Shown: one piece after another, positions 1-11,742 of the stretch
Position numbering within the stretch: position 1 is the stretch's first letter
Layout of the letters: each line of letters starts with the position of its first letter
NCBI GenBank assembly: GCA_964394665.1
Contig: CAYMYN010000001.1
Coordinates: forward strand, 124,001-188,000
Reading direction: 5' to 3'
Length of the DNA stretch: 64,000 nucleotides
DNA from: CAYMYN01 sp964394665
Lineage (GTDB): Bacteria > Planctomycetota > UBA1135 > GCA-002686595
Made by a program: the position numbers and the translations under genes
The notes under the pieces: model-generated
Told to the model about the DNA's origin: nothing
Seen by the model: the letters and a program-made list of their open reading frames with translations, nothing else
The model's database searches: none

Positions 1-1
1 G

Positions 2-526
2 ACAAGGCTGACCCTTGTTCCGAACTCGGACCCCGGCGGGCCACGGTCCTTGCAGATCGACATCGATGATGACCTCTTCTGTCACTCCATGGTGATAAGA
101 ATGAACGGTTCCCCGCGGGTGGAGGCGCACGTCGACACACGAACCCTTGTCCTGGGAGAACCGGTGCCGGCGACAGGGCACGTCCTGTTTCACTACGAGA
201 CCCCCGTGCTACTCCGGGCCGAACTGCACTACGCACCGAGCGCGGGGCTCGTCGAGGAGTCCTACCTGGAGACGCTACCGAGCGAGATCCACGAGCTCGG
301 GGGGACCGCTTCGGTCACGGATCAAGCGGGACGGTTCATCCGGCACCTGCGGGCCCCAGGCGAGGTCGATCCACCGCAGCAAGATTCGATTCCCCAGACG
401 CCCCCGGCCGTCGAGGCTACCGAGCCCGACGGAGAGCGACCCAAGGGCAACTGGACCGGTCCCCTCGCCGCCGGCGTGGCCTCGATCGCCGCGGTCGCTC
501 TCTTCCTTGCGTTACGCCGTCGCTGA
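2..526 (+). CDS. Hypothetical C-terminally membrane-anchored protein, 5' end off the window
   Basis: The reading frame is open to the left edge of the window, so the true start probably lies outside; a TTG at 50 and ATGs at 89 and 101 are the only internal candidates. About 160 residues are visible. The body has no family I recognise. It is followed by a Pro/Glu-rich linker (from roughly residue 105 counting from the TTG) and a final hydrophobic helix of about 17 residues ending in three Arg, the pattern of a C-terminal membrane anchor with a short basic tail. The next gene downstream is also an anchored envelope protein, which fits an envelope role, but function is unknown. Confidence 0.5.
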   Translation, partial: TRLTLVPNSDPGGPRSLQIDIDDDLFCHSMVIRMNGSPRVEAHVDTRTLVLGEPVPATGHVLFHYETPVLLRAELHYAPSAGLVEESYLETLPSEIHELGGTASVTDQAGRFIRHLRAPGEVDPPQQDSIPQTPPAVEATEPDGERPKGNWTGPLAAGVASIAAVALFLALRRR

Positions 527-687
527 GCCGCGACCACAGCCCAGAGAAGGTCCCGCGCATCCGCGACGCGGCGAACCCGGCTGGTCACAGAATCCGGACA
601 GGACAGCAACCTCGGGAACAAGAAGGGCTAGTCGCTGCCGGGTCACCCCGTCGCGCATCGAGGATCCACGGGCCCTACCCCCCGACC

Positions 688-2493
688 ATGAAGCCAACCC
701 ACGGTGGATCGCGAGTGGCGGTCAGCGCGCTCCTCTTGATCGTGATCGGAGTCGCCGGACTCTACCTCGTGGATTCGCCGGGCCCGGGACGGCCGAGCCC
801 CGTGGGCCCGGCGGATCCGACCCGGGAGGGTGTCGAGGCGCAAGATTCCTCTCCTAGCCACCGCGAGTCCGCCGCGGAAGCCGTGCCGACGGAGGGACTC
901 GTCGGACTCGTAGTAGACCCGCCGAGCGCGCCGTGTGTCCGCTTGCATGGGGTCGTGAACAGCCTGGTGGGAGCGCCGCTGCCCAACGTGGCGCTGCGGA
1001 TCTCGACCTCCGGGGGCGGCGAGCCCCTGCGCCTGCAGAGCGACGCAGCGGGGAGATTCGAAGCGGCGATCCTCCCCGCGGGCCGGGGCGAGCCGATGCA
1101 GATCGCCGTGGATGGAGACGATCCGCACTACGGCGTCACCACCTACACGACGACCGTGAGCTGCGGAGCGGATCCCGTGGTGCTCGAGGTCACGCTGGTC
1201 GCCACCCCCGATCGATGCTGGGTGAGCGGAGTGTTGCGCTGGGAGGATGGCGGGATCGTCGAACGCGGCTTCGTGGGCCCGAACCCACGCTCCTTCGTCG
1301 ACGCCGACGACCTCGGGCGGTTCTCGCTGCTGATGGACGTGTGGGGCGGTTCGTTCGCCCTGGCCTACGGCGCCCACGAACCGAACGCCTTCTGCGCGGG
1401 GTACACCCGCATCCAGGTCAGCCCGGAGCAGGCCGCCCTGGGGCGCGTCGAGGATCTGGTCCTGACGCTCGAGCGACCCACGCTGACCCGCATCCTGGAG
1501 GTCGTCGATCCCGACGGTCGGCCGCTGGAGGGGGTGCGCGTCCTGTGGAACGGCAGGCCGCCGGAGAAACACACGGATCGCGAGGGGCGGCTGGAGATTC
1601 GTTTCGGCGAGAAGGCGAATGCGAACGTCGCCCTCGAACTCGCGGGGTTTGGGAAACGCTTCGTCGGGTTGCGCCTGGACGAGGGGGACGAGATCGTGCG
1701 GGTGACGCTCCTCCCGACGCGCATGCTGCGCGGCGTCGTGGTCGACGAACTCGGTACCCCTTCCGCCGGGGCGCGGATCTGGATCTCCGTCACCGGGACG
1801 TTCACGGCGCAGGATCGAGTCTCGCTGGTCGCCGACCAGGAGGGGCGCTTCGAGTTCCCGGCGACCGAGGACCGCCAACCGCTCTACCTGGCCGTGCGGT
1901 CGCGGGACGGCGGCATCGGACAGGGGTTCCACCACGGGGCATTCCCCGAGATTCCGCTCAGGATCACCGTCGTGAAGGGCGAGCCGTTGGACGGAGCCGT
2001 CGTCGGCCCGGATGGCGCGCCGCTGGCGGGAGCGCTCGTGATCGCCTATCGCCAGGACCAACGCGAACTCAGCCCCCCGCTCTTCAACACCGGCGAGGAT
2101 GGCCGCTTCACGCTGCACCTCGATCCCAAGGGCGCCTACCGCATCCAGGTCAGTCGGACCGGATATCGACGGGTGGAGCAGCCCATCGAGGACCGCACCT
2201 TCCTCGAGATCCCGATGGCCCCTGCCGGCCGACTGACCGGGCTGGTCCAAGGGCCCGACGGCGCGCCCCTGTCGCGCTTCCGGTTGCGCGTGCGGAGCCT
2301 CGACGAGCAGGATCCCGTGATCCTGGTTCCCTGGACGCACTTCGCCGGCGATGGCAGCTTCTCGGTGCTGATCCCCGGCGCGGAGATCGAGAGCCCGTGT
2401 CGGCTCGAGGTGGAGAGCGAGGGAGTCGGCCGGGCCACGCTCGACACCGAGGTCCAGGCCCCGCACGCCGGCCCGCTGAGGGTTCGGCTCTGA
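688..2493 (+). CDS. Membrane-anchored carboxypeptidase-regulatory-like repeat protein
   Basis: Encodes 601 residues. An N-terminal hydrophobic segment (about residues 11-27) acts as signal anchor and is followed by a Pro-rich linker. The rest is a string of Ig-like beta domains of the carboxypeptidase regulatory-like type, recognisable by repeated phrases such as 'DxxGRPLEGVRVLW', 'DELGTPSAGARIWI' and 'GPDGAPLAGALVIA', each followed by a 'DxEGRFEF'-type strand. Such domains usually act as extracellular spacers or binding modules, not enzymes. No catalytic domain is visible. The ATG at 688 gives a good signal anchor. Two further proteins of the same plan lie in this window (22250-24889 and 52815-55358). 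Exact function is unknown. Confidence 0.8.
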   Translation: MKPTHGGSRVAVSALLLIVIGVAGLYLVDSPGPGRPSPVGPADPTREGVEAQDSSPSHRESAAEAVPTEGLVGLVVDPPSAPCVRLHGVVNSLVGAPLPNVALRISTSGGGEPLRLQSDAAGRFEAAILPAGRGEPMQIAVDGDDPHYGVTTYTTTVSCGADPVVLEVTLVATPDRCWVSGVLRWEDGGIVERGFVGPNPRSFVDADDLGRFSLLMDVWGGSFALAYGAHEPNAFCAGYTRIQVSPEQAALGRVEDLVLTLERPTLTRILEVVDPDGRPLEGVRVLWNGRPPEKHTDREGRLEIRFGEKANANVALELAGFGKRFVGLRLDEGDEIVRVTLLPTRMLRGVVVDELGTPSAGARIWISVTGTFTAQDRVSLVADQEGRFEFPATEDRQPLYLAVRSRDGGIGQGFHHGAFPEIPLRITVVKGEPLDGAVVGPDGAPLAGALVIAYRQDQRELSPPLFNTGEDGRFTLHLDPKGAYRIQVSRTGYRRVEQPIEDRTFLEIPMAPAGRLTGLVQGPDGAPLSRFRLRVRSLDEQDPVILVPWTHFAGDGSFSVLIPGAEIESPCRLEVESEGVGRATLDTEVQAPHAGPLRVRL

Positions 2494-2641
2494 CCCCCGG
2501 CGCCCCGGCCAGGTCCCGGGCGAGCGAATTGCGCGCCCCGGGCGCCCTGGAGTAGGGTCCCCCTGCCGCACCCGTCGGCAAACGAGCCGAGTCCCTCGCC
2601 CGACGCGATCCACCTCCCCACGAACCCCTGGTCCATCCGCA

Positions 2642-3721
2642 GTGAGCGTTCCCGCCCCAACCGCGCCCGGCGTGGCCCTCAGCCCGGCCCTCGAGTTGCG
2701 CGGGCTGTGCGTGCGTCATGGCGCGCAGGTCGCGCTCGAGGCCCTCGACCTCGTGGTCGGCGCGCAGGAGCTCCTGGTCGTGCTCGGGCCCACGGGCGCG
2801 GGTAAGACCACGCTGCTGCGCGCCATCGCGGGCCTCGAGCCGGCGGCGGCTGGCTCGATCCACATGGGGGGCGCGGACGTCACGCGCCTCGCCCCCGCGG
2901 CGCGGGACGTGAGCCTGGTCTTCCAGAACTTCTCGCTCTACCCCGACCGCACGGTGCGCGCGAACCTCGAGTTTCCCCTGCGTGCCCCGGGCCGCGAGCA
3001 CTCGAGCGCCGAGATCGCCGAGCGCGTCGAGTGGGCCGCGCGTCTCCTGCGCATTGAACGCCTGCTCCCGCGCCGCGCCACCCAACTCTCGGGCGGCGAG
3101 ATGCAGCGCGTCGCCATCGGCCGCGCGATCGTGCGCCGCCCGCGCCTGTTCCTGATGGACGAGCCGCTGACGAACCTCGACGCCAAGCTGCGCGAGGAGC
3201 TGCGCCTCGAGATCCCGGCCCTGATCCGCTCCCTGGGCACGCCCCTGATCTACGTCACCCACGACCAGGCCGAGGCCCTCGCGATGTCGACCCGCATCGC
3301 GGTCCTGCACTCCGGGCGCCTGCTCCAGACCGGCCCGCCGAGCGAGATCTACCTGCGCCCCGCGACCCCCGCCGTCGCGCGCCAGTTGGGCACGCCCCCG
3401 ATCAACCTCCTCCCCGCCCGACGCCAGGGGAACACCTACCGCACCCCGGACGGCACGCCGCTCTGCGCCGCGCCCCACGACGGTCCCCCCGACGCTGTGC
3501 TCGGCATTCGCCCCGAACACCTCGCTCCCACCGGAGGCCCTTCCCCCGCAACGATCCTGCTCGTCGAGGAAACCGGCCCCACCCGCACCCTGCTCGCCGA
3601 CTGGGCCGGCCAGCGCGTGCACCTCTCGGTGCCCCACGGCGAACGCTTCGAGCTCGGGCAGACGATCCACCCGCTGCCTTCGGGGGAGCGACTGCTGACC
3701 TGGGCCCAGGGTGCCTCCTGA
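2642..3721 (+). CDS. ABC transporter ATP-binding protein, MalK/UgpC type
   Basis: Encodes 359 residues from a GTG start. Walker A (GPTGAGKTT), the Q-loop (VFQNFSLYP), the ABC signature (LSGGEMQRVAIGRA), Walker B (LFLMDEPLTNLDAKLR) and the H-loop (VTHDQAEA) are all present and in order. The last 110 or so residues hold a TOBE-like beta region (LGIRPEHL), as in the carbohydrate-importer ATPases MalK, UgpC and MsmK. Such ATPases normally pair with two permeases and a solute-binding protein; none is encoded nearby. It may power several transporters encoded elsewhere, as known for MsmK-type ATPases. Substrate cannot be read from the sequence. Confidence 0.9.
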   Translation: MSVPAPTAPGVALSPALELRGLCVRHGAQVALEALDLVVGAQELLVVLGPTGAGKTTLLRAIAGLEPAAAGSIHMGGADVTRLAPAARDVSLVFQNFSLYPDRTVRANLEFPLRAPGREHSSAEIAERVEWAARLLRIERLLPRRATQLSGGEMQRVAIGRAIVRRPRLFLMDEPLTNLDAKLREELRLEIPALIRSLGTPLIYVTHDQAEALAMSTRIAVLHSGRLLQTGPPSEIYLRPATPAVARQLGTPPINLLPARRQGNTYRTPDGTPLCAAPHDGPPDAVLGIRPEHLAPTGGPSPATILLVEETGPTRTLLADWAGQRVHLSVPHGERFELGQTIHPLPSGERLLTWAQGAS

Positions 3722-3817
3722 ACGGATCGGGCCGGGAGAGGGTGGCGCAGGGGCCAAGCCTCGCATGGGGGGCGGCGGTTCCGCAGTGGGGCTTTTCCTC
3801 CGGGCGACTCGAGCAAC

Positions 3818-3855
3818 GGGCTAGTCAGGCCCGATCTAGCAGGCTGGTCTAGCCC
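3818..3855. promoter_or_regulatory. Candidate operator of the toxin-antitoxin operon
   Basis: Directly before the antitoxin ATG lies a dyad, GGGCTAG (3818-3824) and CTAGCCC (3849-3855), with a third CTAG core at 3836-3839 between them. The phrases CTAGTCAGGC and CTAGCAGGC also form an imperfect direct repeat. Type II antitoxins of the Phd/YefM class commonly bind such palindromes over their own promoter, so autoregulation is the likely role. This is inferred from position and symmetry only. Confidence 0.5.
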
Positions 3856-3856
3856 C

Positions 3857-4144
3857 ATGCTTCGCGTCAGCGTGACCGACCTCAAGAACCACCTCAGCGA
3901 GTACCTGCGGAGGGTCAAGCGGGGTGAAACCATCGAGGTCTTGGAGCGGTTCGTGGTGATCGCCCGCATCGAAGGGGCGTCGCGGCACATGTCGGACGAG
4001 AAAGAACTGCTCGCGAAGCTCGAGCGCGAGGGCGTCCTCCAGCGGCCGAGGGTGAAGCCGGACCGGTCGGTGCTCGACTTCGAGCCCATCCCGTGTGACG
4101 CGGATGCGGTGCGAATCCTGATCGAGGAACGGGGCGACCGCTGA
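3857..4144 (+). CDS. Type II antitoxin, Phd/YefM-like
   Basis: Encodes 95 residues. The N-terminus (VTDLKNHLSEYLRRVKRGE ... VLERFVVIARI) matches the Phd/YefM 'prevent-host-death' fold: a short strand, a helix with the 'DLKxxLxxYLxxVxxGE' pattern, then the hairpin with 'VxxRxxVIARI'. The C-terminal half is charged and probably unstructured until it wraps the toxin. It lies 10 nt upstream of a PIN-domain gene in the same direction, the standard antitoxin-then-toxin order. It should neutralise the toxin and repress the operon, with the dyad at 3818-3855 as the likely binding site. Confidence 0.85.
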   Translation: MLRVSVTDLKNHLSEYLRRVKRGETIEVLERFVVIARIEGASRHMSDEKELLAKLEREGVLQRPRVKPDRSVLDFEPIPCDADAVRILIEERGDR

Positions 4145-4154
4145 GCTCGGGGCG

Positions 4155-4580
4155 ATGCGTTTCTGGGATTCCTCGGCCCTCGTGCCCCTCTTCGTCGCCC
4201 AAGGAGCGACGCCGGCGATGCGCGCGCTCCTGGAGGTCGACGCGGAGATCGCCGCGTGGTGCCTGAGCGACCTCGAGCTCCGCTCCGCCTTCGCGCGCCT
4301 CGCGCGGGATGGCCACGTCCCACTGCGCGAGCTGCAAGGAGCCTCCGAGGCCCTCGAGCGTCTCTGGACCATGTGGACCGTGGTCATCCATCTGGAGTCG
4401 GTGAAGGCCCGCGCCCAGCGCCTCGTGGCCGTCCATCCCCTGCGCCCTGCGGACGCACTGCAGCTCGCCGCCGCTCTGGTGCTCGTACAGGACCGCCCCC
4501 TGCGCGCCGAACTCGTGACCCTCGACTCACGGCTCGCGGATGCGGCCCGGCGCGAGGGATTCCGGGTGCTGCCGGACTGA
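4155..4580 (+). CDS. PIN-domain ribonuclease toxin, VapC-like
   Basis: Encodes 141 residues, the usual PIN toxin size. The expected acidic residues of the metal-dependent nuclease site are visible: D5 (FWDSSAL), E41 (LSDLELRSA), D100 (LRPADALQLAAAL) and D124 (VTLDSRLADAA). VapC toxins cleave tRNA or rRNA and are inhibited by the partner antitoxin. The pairing of a Phd-type antitoxin with a PIN toxin is common. All four acidic residues are intact, so the toxin is probably active. The actual RNA target cannot be told from the sequence. Confidence 0.9.
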   Translation: MRFWDSSALVPLFVAQGATPAMRALLEVDAEIAAWCLSDLELRSAFARLARDGHVPLRELQGASEALERLWTMWTVVIHLESVKARAQRLVAVHPLRPADALQLAAALVLVQDRPLRAELVTLDSRLADAARREGFRVLPD

Positions 4581-4592
4581 ACGCAGGACCGG

Positions 4593-5660
4593 TCAGGGGA
4601 AGAGCAACTCGACGAGGGGGATCTCGAGGGTGCCGGCGAAGCGCTGGTCCGTCCCCCACCAGCGCAGCGCGTCGCGCTCGACGCCACGCAGGCGCAGGGT
4701 ATAGCCGGCGAGGTCCTCGCCGCGCGCGGGGAGGTGCTCGAGCAGGGCGAGGTGGTGAAACTCGGGGGGTAGGTTCTGGAGGAGGAACGGCAGCCAGGTG
4801 CGCTCGGGCTCGGTCGGTGGATGGGACTCGATGACGGAGCCGGCGTGCAGCAGGTCGATCTCGAGGGCCAGGGCGGTTGCGGCGAGGGTTTCGCGGCTCT
4901 GGAGTGCATCGCCCAGGAAGAGCCCCGCTCGCGTTCCTTCCTCGCCGCCCCGTTGGAGCCGAATCAGGTCGCGCAGGGCTGCGTTGAGCTCGGGGGTCGA
5001 GCGCGGCGGGAGGACCGTGTCGAGGCCCGCGACGATGTCGACCTCGAGGGTGAGGCGTCCCTCCCACCGTGAGGTTTGCTTCGCACCCAGGGTCGACCGA
5101 TCCCGCGCCTCCAACACGATGTCGAGCTCGAACTCGTGATGGCCGAGGGCCAGCAGGCCCAGCCGGCTGTGGTACGCCCGCTGCGCATCGCCGTCGTGGG
5201 CGCCACCGCACATCGCGAAGTGCAGGCCGCAGGTCACTTCGGTCAGGTCCGGATGCCGCGGAACGACGCGGATGCGCGGGATGTCCGCCCACCTCGGCTT
5301 GCGCAGCGAGATTGCGAAGGGCTCGCCCTCCGGCCAGCTCGTTCGCCAGCGGATCACTCCGGATCCGATCAAGGCGCGAAGCCACTGGTCATCCGAGAGC
5401 TTCACGCCTGCATCCATGCGCCGCCGCAGCTCCTCGACGGCGGGATGGGTCACGAAGCCCTCTCCCTCGGGATCCCTCCAGCGCTCACGATCGACGTCGG
5501 GGAGGGCGCCGATGAGTTCGTCGAGGGTCTTGGCCTTCCACTCCTTGGAGGCGGCGCGAGCCTGCTCGGAATCCGACCAGCCGCTCCGCATGCCCTCCGC
5601 GACCGAGCACGCACCGAGGAACAGGCATCCGAGGACCAGGAGCAGAGTGAGTCGCAGCAT
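4593..5660 (-). CDS. Hypothetical lipoprotein
   Basis: Encodes 355 residues. The N-terminus is a clear lipoprotein signal: basic start, hydrophobic core and lipobox LGAC with Cys18, so the mature protein should be lipid-anchored in the periplasm or outer membrane. The remainder mixes alpha and beta stretches with no family I recognise, and no catalytic motif stands out. Its 3' end lies 12 nt from the end of the convergent toxin gene. It is transcribed divergently from the YdjM-like gene at 5778, with 117 nt between the starts. Function unknown. Confidence 0.75.
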   Translation of the reverse strand: MLRLTLLLVLGCLFLGACSVAEGMRSGWSDSEQARAASKEWKAKTLDELIGALPDVDRERWRDPEGEGFVTHPAVEELRRRMDAGVKLSDDQWLRALIGSGVIRWRTSWPEGEPFAISLRKPRWADIPRIRVVPRHPDLTEVTCGLHFAMCGGAHDGDAQRAYHSRLGLLALGHHEFELDIVLEARDRSTLGAKQTSRWEGRLTLEVDIVAGLDTVLPPRSTPELNAALRDLIRLQRGGEEGTRAGLFLGDALQSRETLAATALALEIDLLHAGSVIESHPPTEPERTWLPFLLQNLPPEFHHLALLEHLPARGEDLAGYTLRLRGVERDALRWWGTDQRFAGTLEIPLVELLFP

Positions 5661-5777
5661 GGACGGGAACTAGCAGCTCGATCGCGATCGGATACAGACG
5701 GACCCCGGGAGAAGGAGATGGCTGCACCCGCGCGGGCCCGCATCCGCGGGGCTCCGCGCGGCGTAGGATCCCCGGGC

Positions 5778-6872
5778 ATGGATCCGATCGCGCATGGTCT
5801 CAGTGGTGCGACGCTCGCGGCGGCGGGGCTGCGGCGGGCGACGCCCTTGGGGACGGCGGCCCTGGTGCTCGGGGCGGTGCTGCCCGACGTGGACGCGCTG
5901 ATGCTGTTCGCCGGGCCCTTCGCGGCCCTGGCCCATCGGCGTGGGTGGACCCATGGGGTAGCGGCCGTGGTGGTGTTGCCGCTGCTGGTGACGGGGCTCT
6001 TGTTGCTCTGGGATCGGTGGGTCAGGCGCCGTGGGCGGCCGGGGGAGCAGGGCGCGCGCGGGCGGACGCTCCTGCTGCTGAGCGGCCTGGGCGTGCTGGC
6101 GCACCTGGCGTTCGATTGGGTGAACAACTACGGCGTGCGCCTGCTGATGCCCTTCGACGGTCGTTGGTTCTACGGCGACGCGTTGTTCGTGATCGACCCC
6201 TGGGTGTGGGCACTGCTGGGCGGCGCGACGTTCCTGACCTGGTCGCGGCGGCCGGCGGCCTGGATCCTGGCCGGGCTGTTCGCGGCGGCGCTCTCGGTGC
6301 CCATGTTCGCGAGCGACATGGTGGGGCCCCTGGCGCGCGGATCCTGGTGCGCGGCCCTCGTCCTCGTGATGCTGCTGCGCATCGGGATCGGGCGGCGCCG
6401 CGGGAGGTTCTTCACCGCCGAGCCCCTCGGCCGCGCGGCCCTCGCCGCAGTCGGCCTCTACGTCGCGGCCAGCCTCGCGCTGAATGTGCCGATCGAGGCC
6501 CGGGTGCGCGCGGCCCTGGCCGAACGCGGTCTCGGCGACGCGCGCGACATCATGGTCGCCCCCGTCCCCGCCGATCCGAGCCGACGCTTCGTGGTGATCG
6601 AATTCGCCGAGGGGTATCGCACCGGATCGTGGAACGCATCCGCGAGGCCGCGCTTCGAGCTCGCCGAGGAGTGGATCGCCAAACGCCTCGACGACCCGCT
6701 CGTGCGCGCCGCGGCCCAGCACCCCGACGCGCGCAACTTCCTCTCTTGGTCGCGCTATCCCTACGCGCTCGTGGAACGCACCACCTCAGGCCACGTCGTG
6801 CGCTTCGAGGACGCGCGCTACGCCGCCGGGGGCGGCATCCGCGGCCCGCGGGTGCCGGTGCCGGATCTCTGA
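5778..6872 (+). CDS. Membrane-bound metal-dependent hydrolase-like protein, YdjM/DUF457 family
   Basis: Encodes 364 residues from the ATG at 5778; an in-frame extension upstream runs over the opposite-strand lipoprotein and is not needed. The family pattern is plain: MDPIAHGLSG at the start, LPDVD at 35-39, HRRGWTHG at 53-60, and HLAFDWVNNYGVRLLMPF around residue 115, all in a multi-helix membrane protein. These His/Asp residues are what the family is defined by and probably bind metal. The last third after the membrane segments is soluble. Members are annotated as metal-dependent hydrolases, but for most the substrate is unknown. Confidence 0.85.
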   Translation: MDPIAHGLSGATLAAAGLRRATPLGTAALVLGAVLPDVDALMLFAGPFAALAHRRGWTHGVAAVVVLPLLVTGLLLLWDRWVRRRGRPGEQGARGRTLLLLSGLGVLAHLAFDWVNNYGVRLLMPFDGRWFYGDALFVIDPWVWALLGGATFLTWSRRPAAWILAGLFAAALSVPMFASDMVGPLARGSWCAALVLVMLLRIGIGRRRGRFFTAEPLGRAALAAVGLYVAASLALNVPIEARVRAALAERGLGDARDIMVAPVPADPSRRFVVIEFAEGYRTGSWNASARPRFELAEEWIAKRLDDPLVRAAAQHPDARNFLSWSRYPYALVERTTSGHVVRFEDARYAAGGGIRGPRVPVPDL

Positions 6873-6905
6873 TCGGCGCTGCGCGCGGCCGCGCACGGCT
6901 GCCGC

Positions 6906-7991
<1,086 letters not shown>

Positions 7992-7992
7992 A

Positions 7993-8011
7993 CCTCCGAG
8001 ACTATCGGAGG
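7993..8011 (-). promoter_or_regulatory. Hairpin enclosing the ribosome binding site of the sigma-54 activator
   Basis: CCTCCGA (7993-7999) and TCGGAGG (8005-8011) form a perfect 7-bp dyad with a 5-nt loop. On the minus strand the proximal arm contains GGAGG, the Shine-Dalgarno sequence for the ATG at 7991. If the mRNA folds, the ribosome binding site is paired. Such an arrangement can lower translation or make it temperature- or factor-dependent; that role is an inference from the structure. Confidence 0.45.
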
Positions 8012-8241
8012 CATCACCTCCGCCCCAAGCGGGGATGGGGCCCTGGGGGCCCCAGGAGGGGATGCGACCCGGGGCATGGAATGTGGTCTGCACCGGCGCG
8101 GCCCCGGGACCATCCCCCGGGCCTGCCCGTCCCGTCCAGCCCCCCCCGGGGTCCGCGCCGTCGGCGCGCGCCCCGGGGGGGCGCCCGTTCCCGATCCCCC
8201 CAGCACACGCGCCCGTTCCCCACGGGAGCCCGAGCCACCCC

Positions 8242-9120
8242 ATGCCCACCCCCAAGTCCGGAACGATCCACCCCCACCCAAGTCCCCACGCCACTCCCCG
8301 ACCGCGAGCCCGTCGAGCCCCGGGCCTGCGCCTGCCCGAGCACGCCGCCGGCCTCGACCAGGACGAGGAGTGGTTCGAGCTCGAGCAACCCGACGGCACC
8401 TGGCGCCGCATCCGTTTCCACGACTACGGCGCCATCTTCGACGTGCCGGGCCTCTACGAGCGCCTCTTCCACGACCTTCTGGCCTGCGGCTCGCCGCGCC
8501 GCGTGGCGGCGATGTTCGGCGAGGTCGTCGCCGACCTCGGCTGGAGCGAACGCGCGCTGCGCCTCCTGGACGTGGGCGCGGGCAACGGCATGGTCGGCGC
8601 GGAGTTCCGGGCCCGCGGCGTCGCCTCCGCGGTCGGGATCGACATCCTGCCCGAAGCCCGCCGAGCCGCCCTGCGCGATCGTCCGGAGGTCTACGACGAG
8701 TACTGCGTGCTCGACCTCACCGACCCCGATCCCGCGACACTCGAGCTCCTGCGCGCGCAACGCTTCGACTGCCTCTCCTGTGTCGCGGCCCTCGGCTTCG
8801 GCGACATTCCGCCCGAGGCCTTCTTGGCGGCTCTCGAGTTGGTCGAGACCCCGGGCCTGGTGGCCTTCAATCTGAGAGAGGACTTCCTCTCCTCCCAGAG
8901 CCCCTCGGGCTTCGATCGCCTGGTGCGCGAGCTGTTGCAACGGGGCGTCCTGCGCGTCGAGAGTTATCGCCGCTACCCGCACCGCCTCTCCGCCGCCGGC
9001 GAGCCCCTGCACTACGCCGCGATCGTGGCCAGCAAACTCGGCCCCGCCGCCGCCCTGCGCCGCGCTCGGGAGGAGCACGCACCCTCCTCCACCGCGCGCG
9101 GTCCCTGGCTCGCACCCTGA
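8242..9120 (+). CDS. Class I SAM-dependent methyltransferase
   Basis: Encodes 292 residues from the ATG at 8242. The SAM-binding motif I is LLDVGAGNGMVGAEF (about residues 112-126), followed by an acidic strand end (AVGIDILPEARRAAL) and a motif around CVLDLTDPD. About 50 mostly basic and Pro-rich residues precede the first folded stretch. The protein resembles methyltransferases annotated only by fold; the acceptor cannot be predicted. It is divergent from the sigma-54 activator, 250 nt away, so the two may share a control region, though no -24/-12 promoter could be made out there. Confidence 0.75.
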   Translation: MPTPKSGTIHPHPSPHATPRPRARRAPGLRLPEHAAGLDQDEEWFELEQPDGTWRRIRFHDYGAIFDVPGLYERLFHDLLACGSPRRVAAMFGEVVADLGWSERALRLLDVGAGNGMVGAEFRARGVASAVGIDILPEARRAALRDRPEVYDEYCVLDLTDPDPATLELLRAQRFDCLSCVAALGFGDIPPEAFLAALELVETPGLVAFNLREDFLSSQSPSGFDRLVRELLQRGVLRVESYRRYPHRLSAAGEPLHYAAIVASKLGPAAALRRAREEHAPSSTARGPWLAP

Positions 9121-9312
9121 GGGCGAAGCGCGTGCGTCTCGCCAGGGCGCGCGGCCCTGGGGCGCGCGCGGGCGCTTGCCGGAGCGCGACAGCGGGGCGG
9201 GGTGGCGGACGATCGTTGTTGGCTCCCGGGGGTGCCGATACGCTCGTCCGCCCCCGGGTCCGCGCCCCGGGCACGGATCCGGAGCGCGGCCCCCCGTACC
9301 GAGCGAATCGCC

Positions 9313-11568
<2,256 letters not shown>

Positions 11569-11742
11569 GAATGCGCGCATCGTCGCGCGGCGCGCGCACT
11601 CGCGGCCGACTCGCACCGCTCCGCACAGGGAGCTCCGGGTGGGGCGAGGGCGACCCGTTTCCGGGATGATTCGGCGCCCCCGGGCCAGAACGGCCGGGAT
11701 CCGTCAAGCCATCGGCCCCGGTTGTCGATCGCGCCGAACGGA

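Noticed and set aside
9201..9230. Possible sigma-54 promoter (TGGC...TTG) upstream of isocitrate dehydrogenase
   Set aside because: The spacing between the GG and TTG elements is about 2 nt too long for a -24/-12 promoter.
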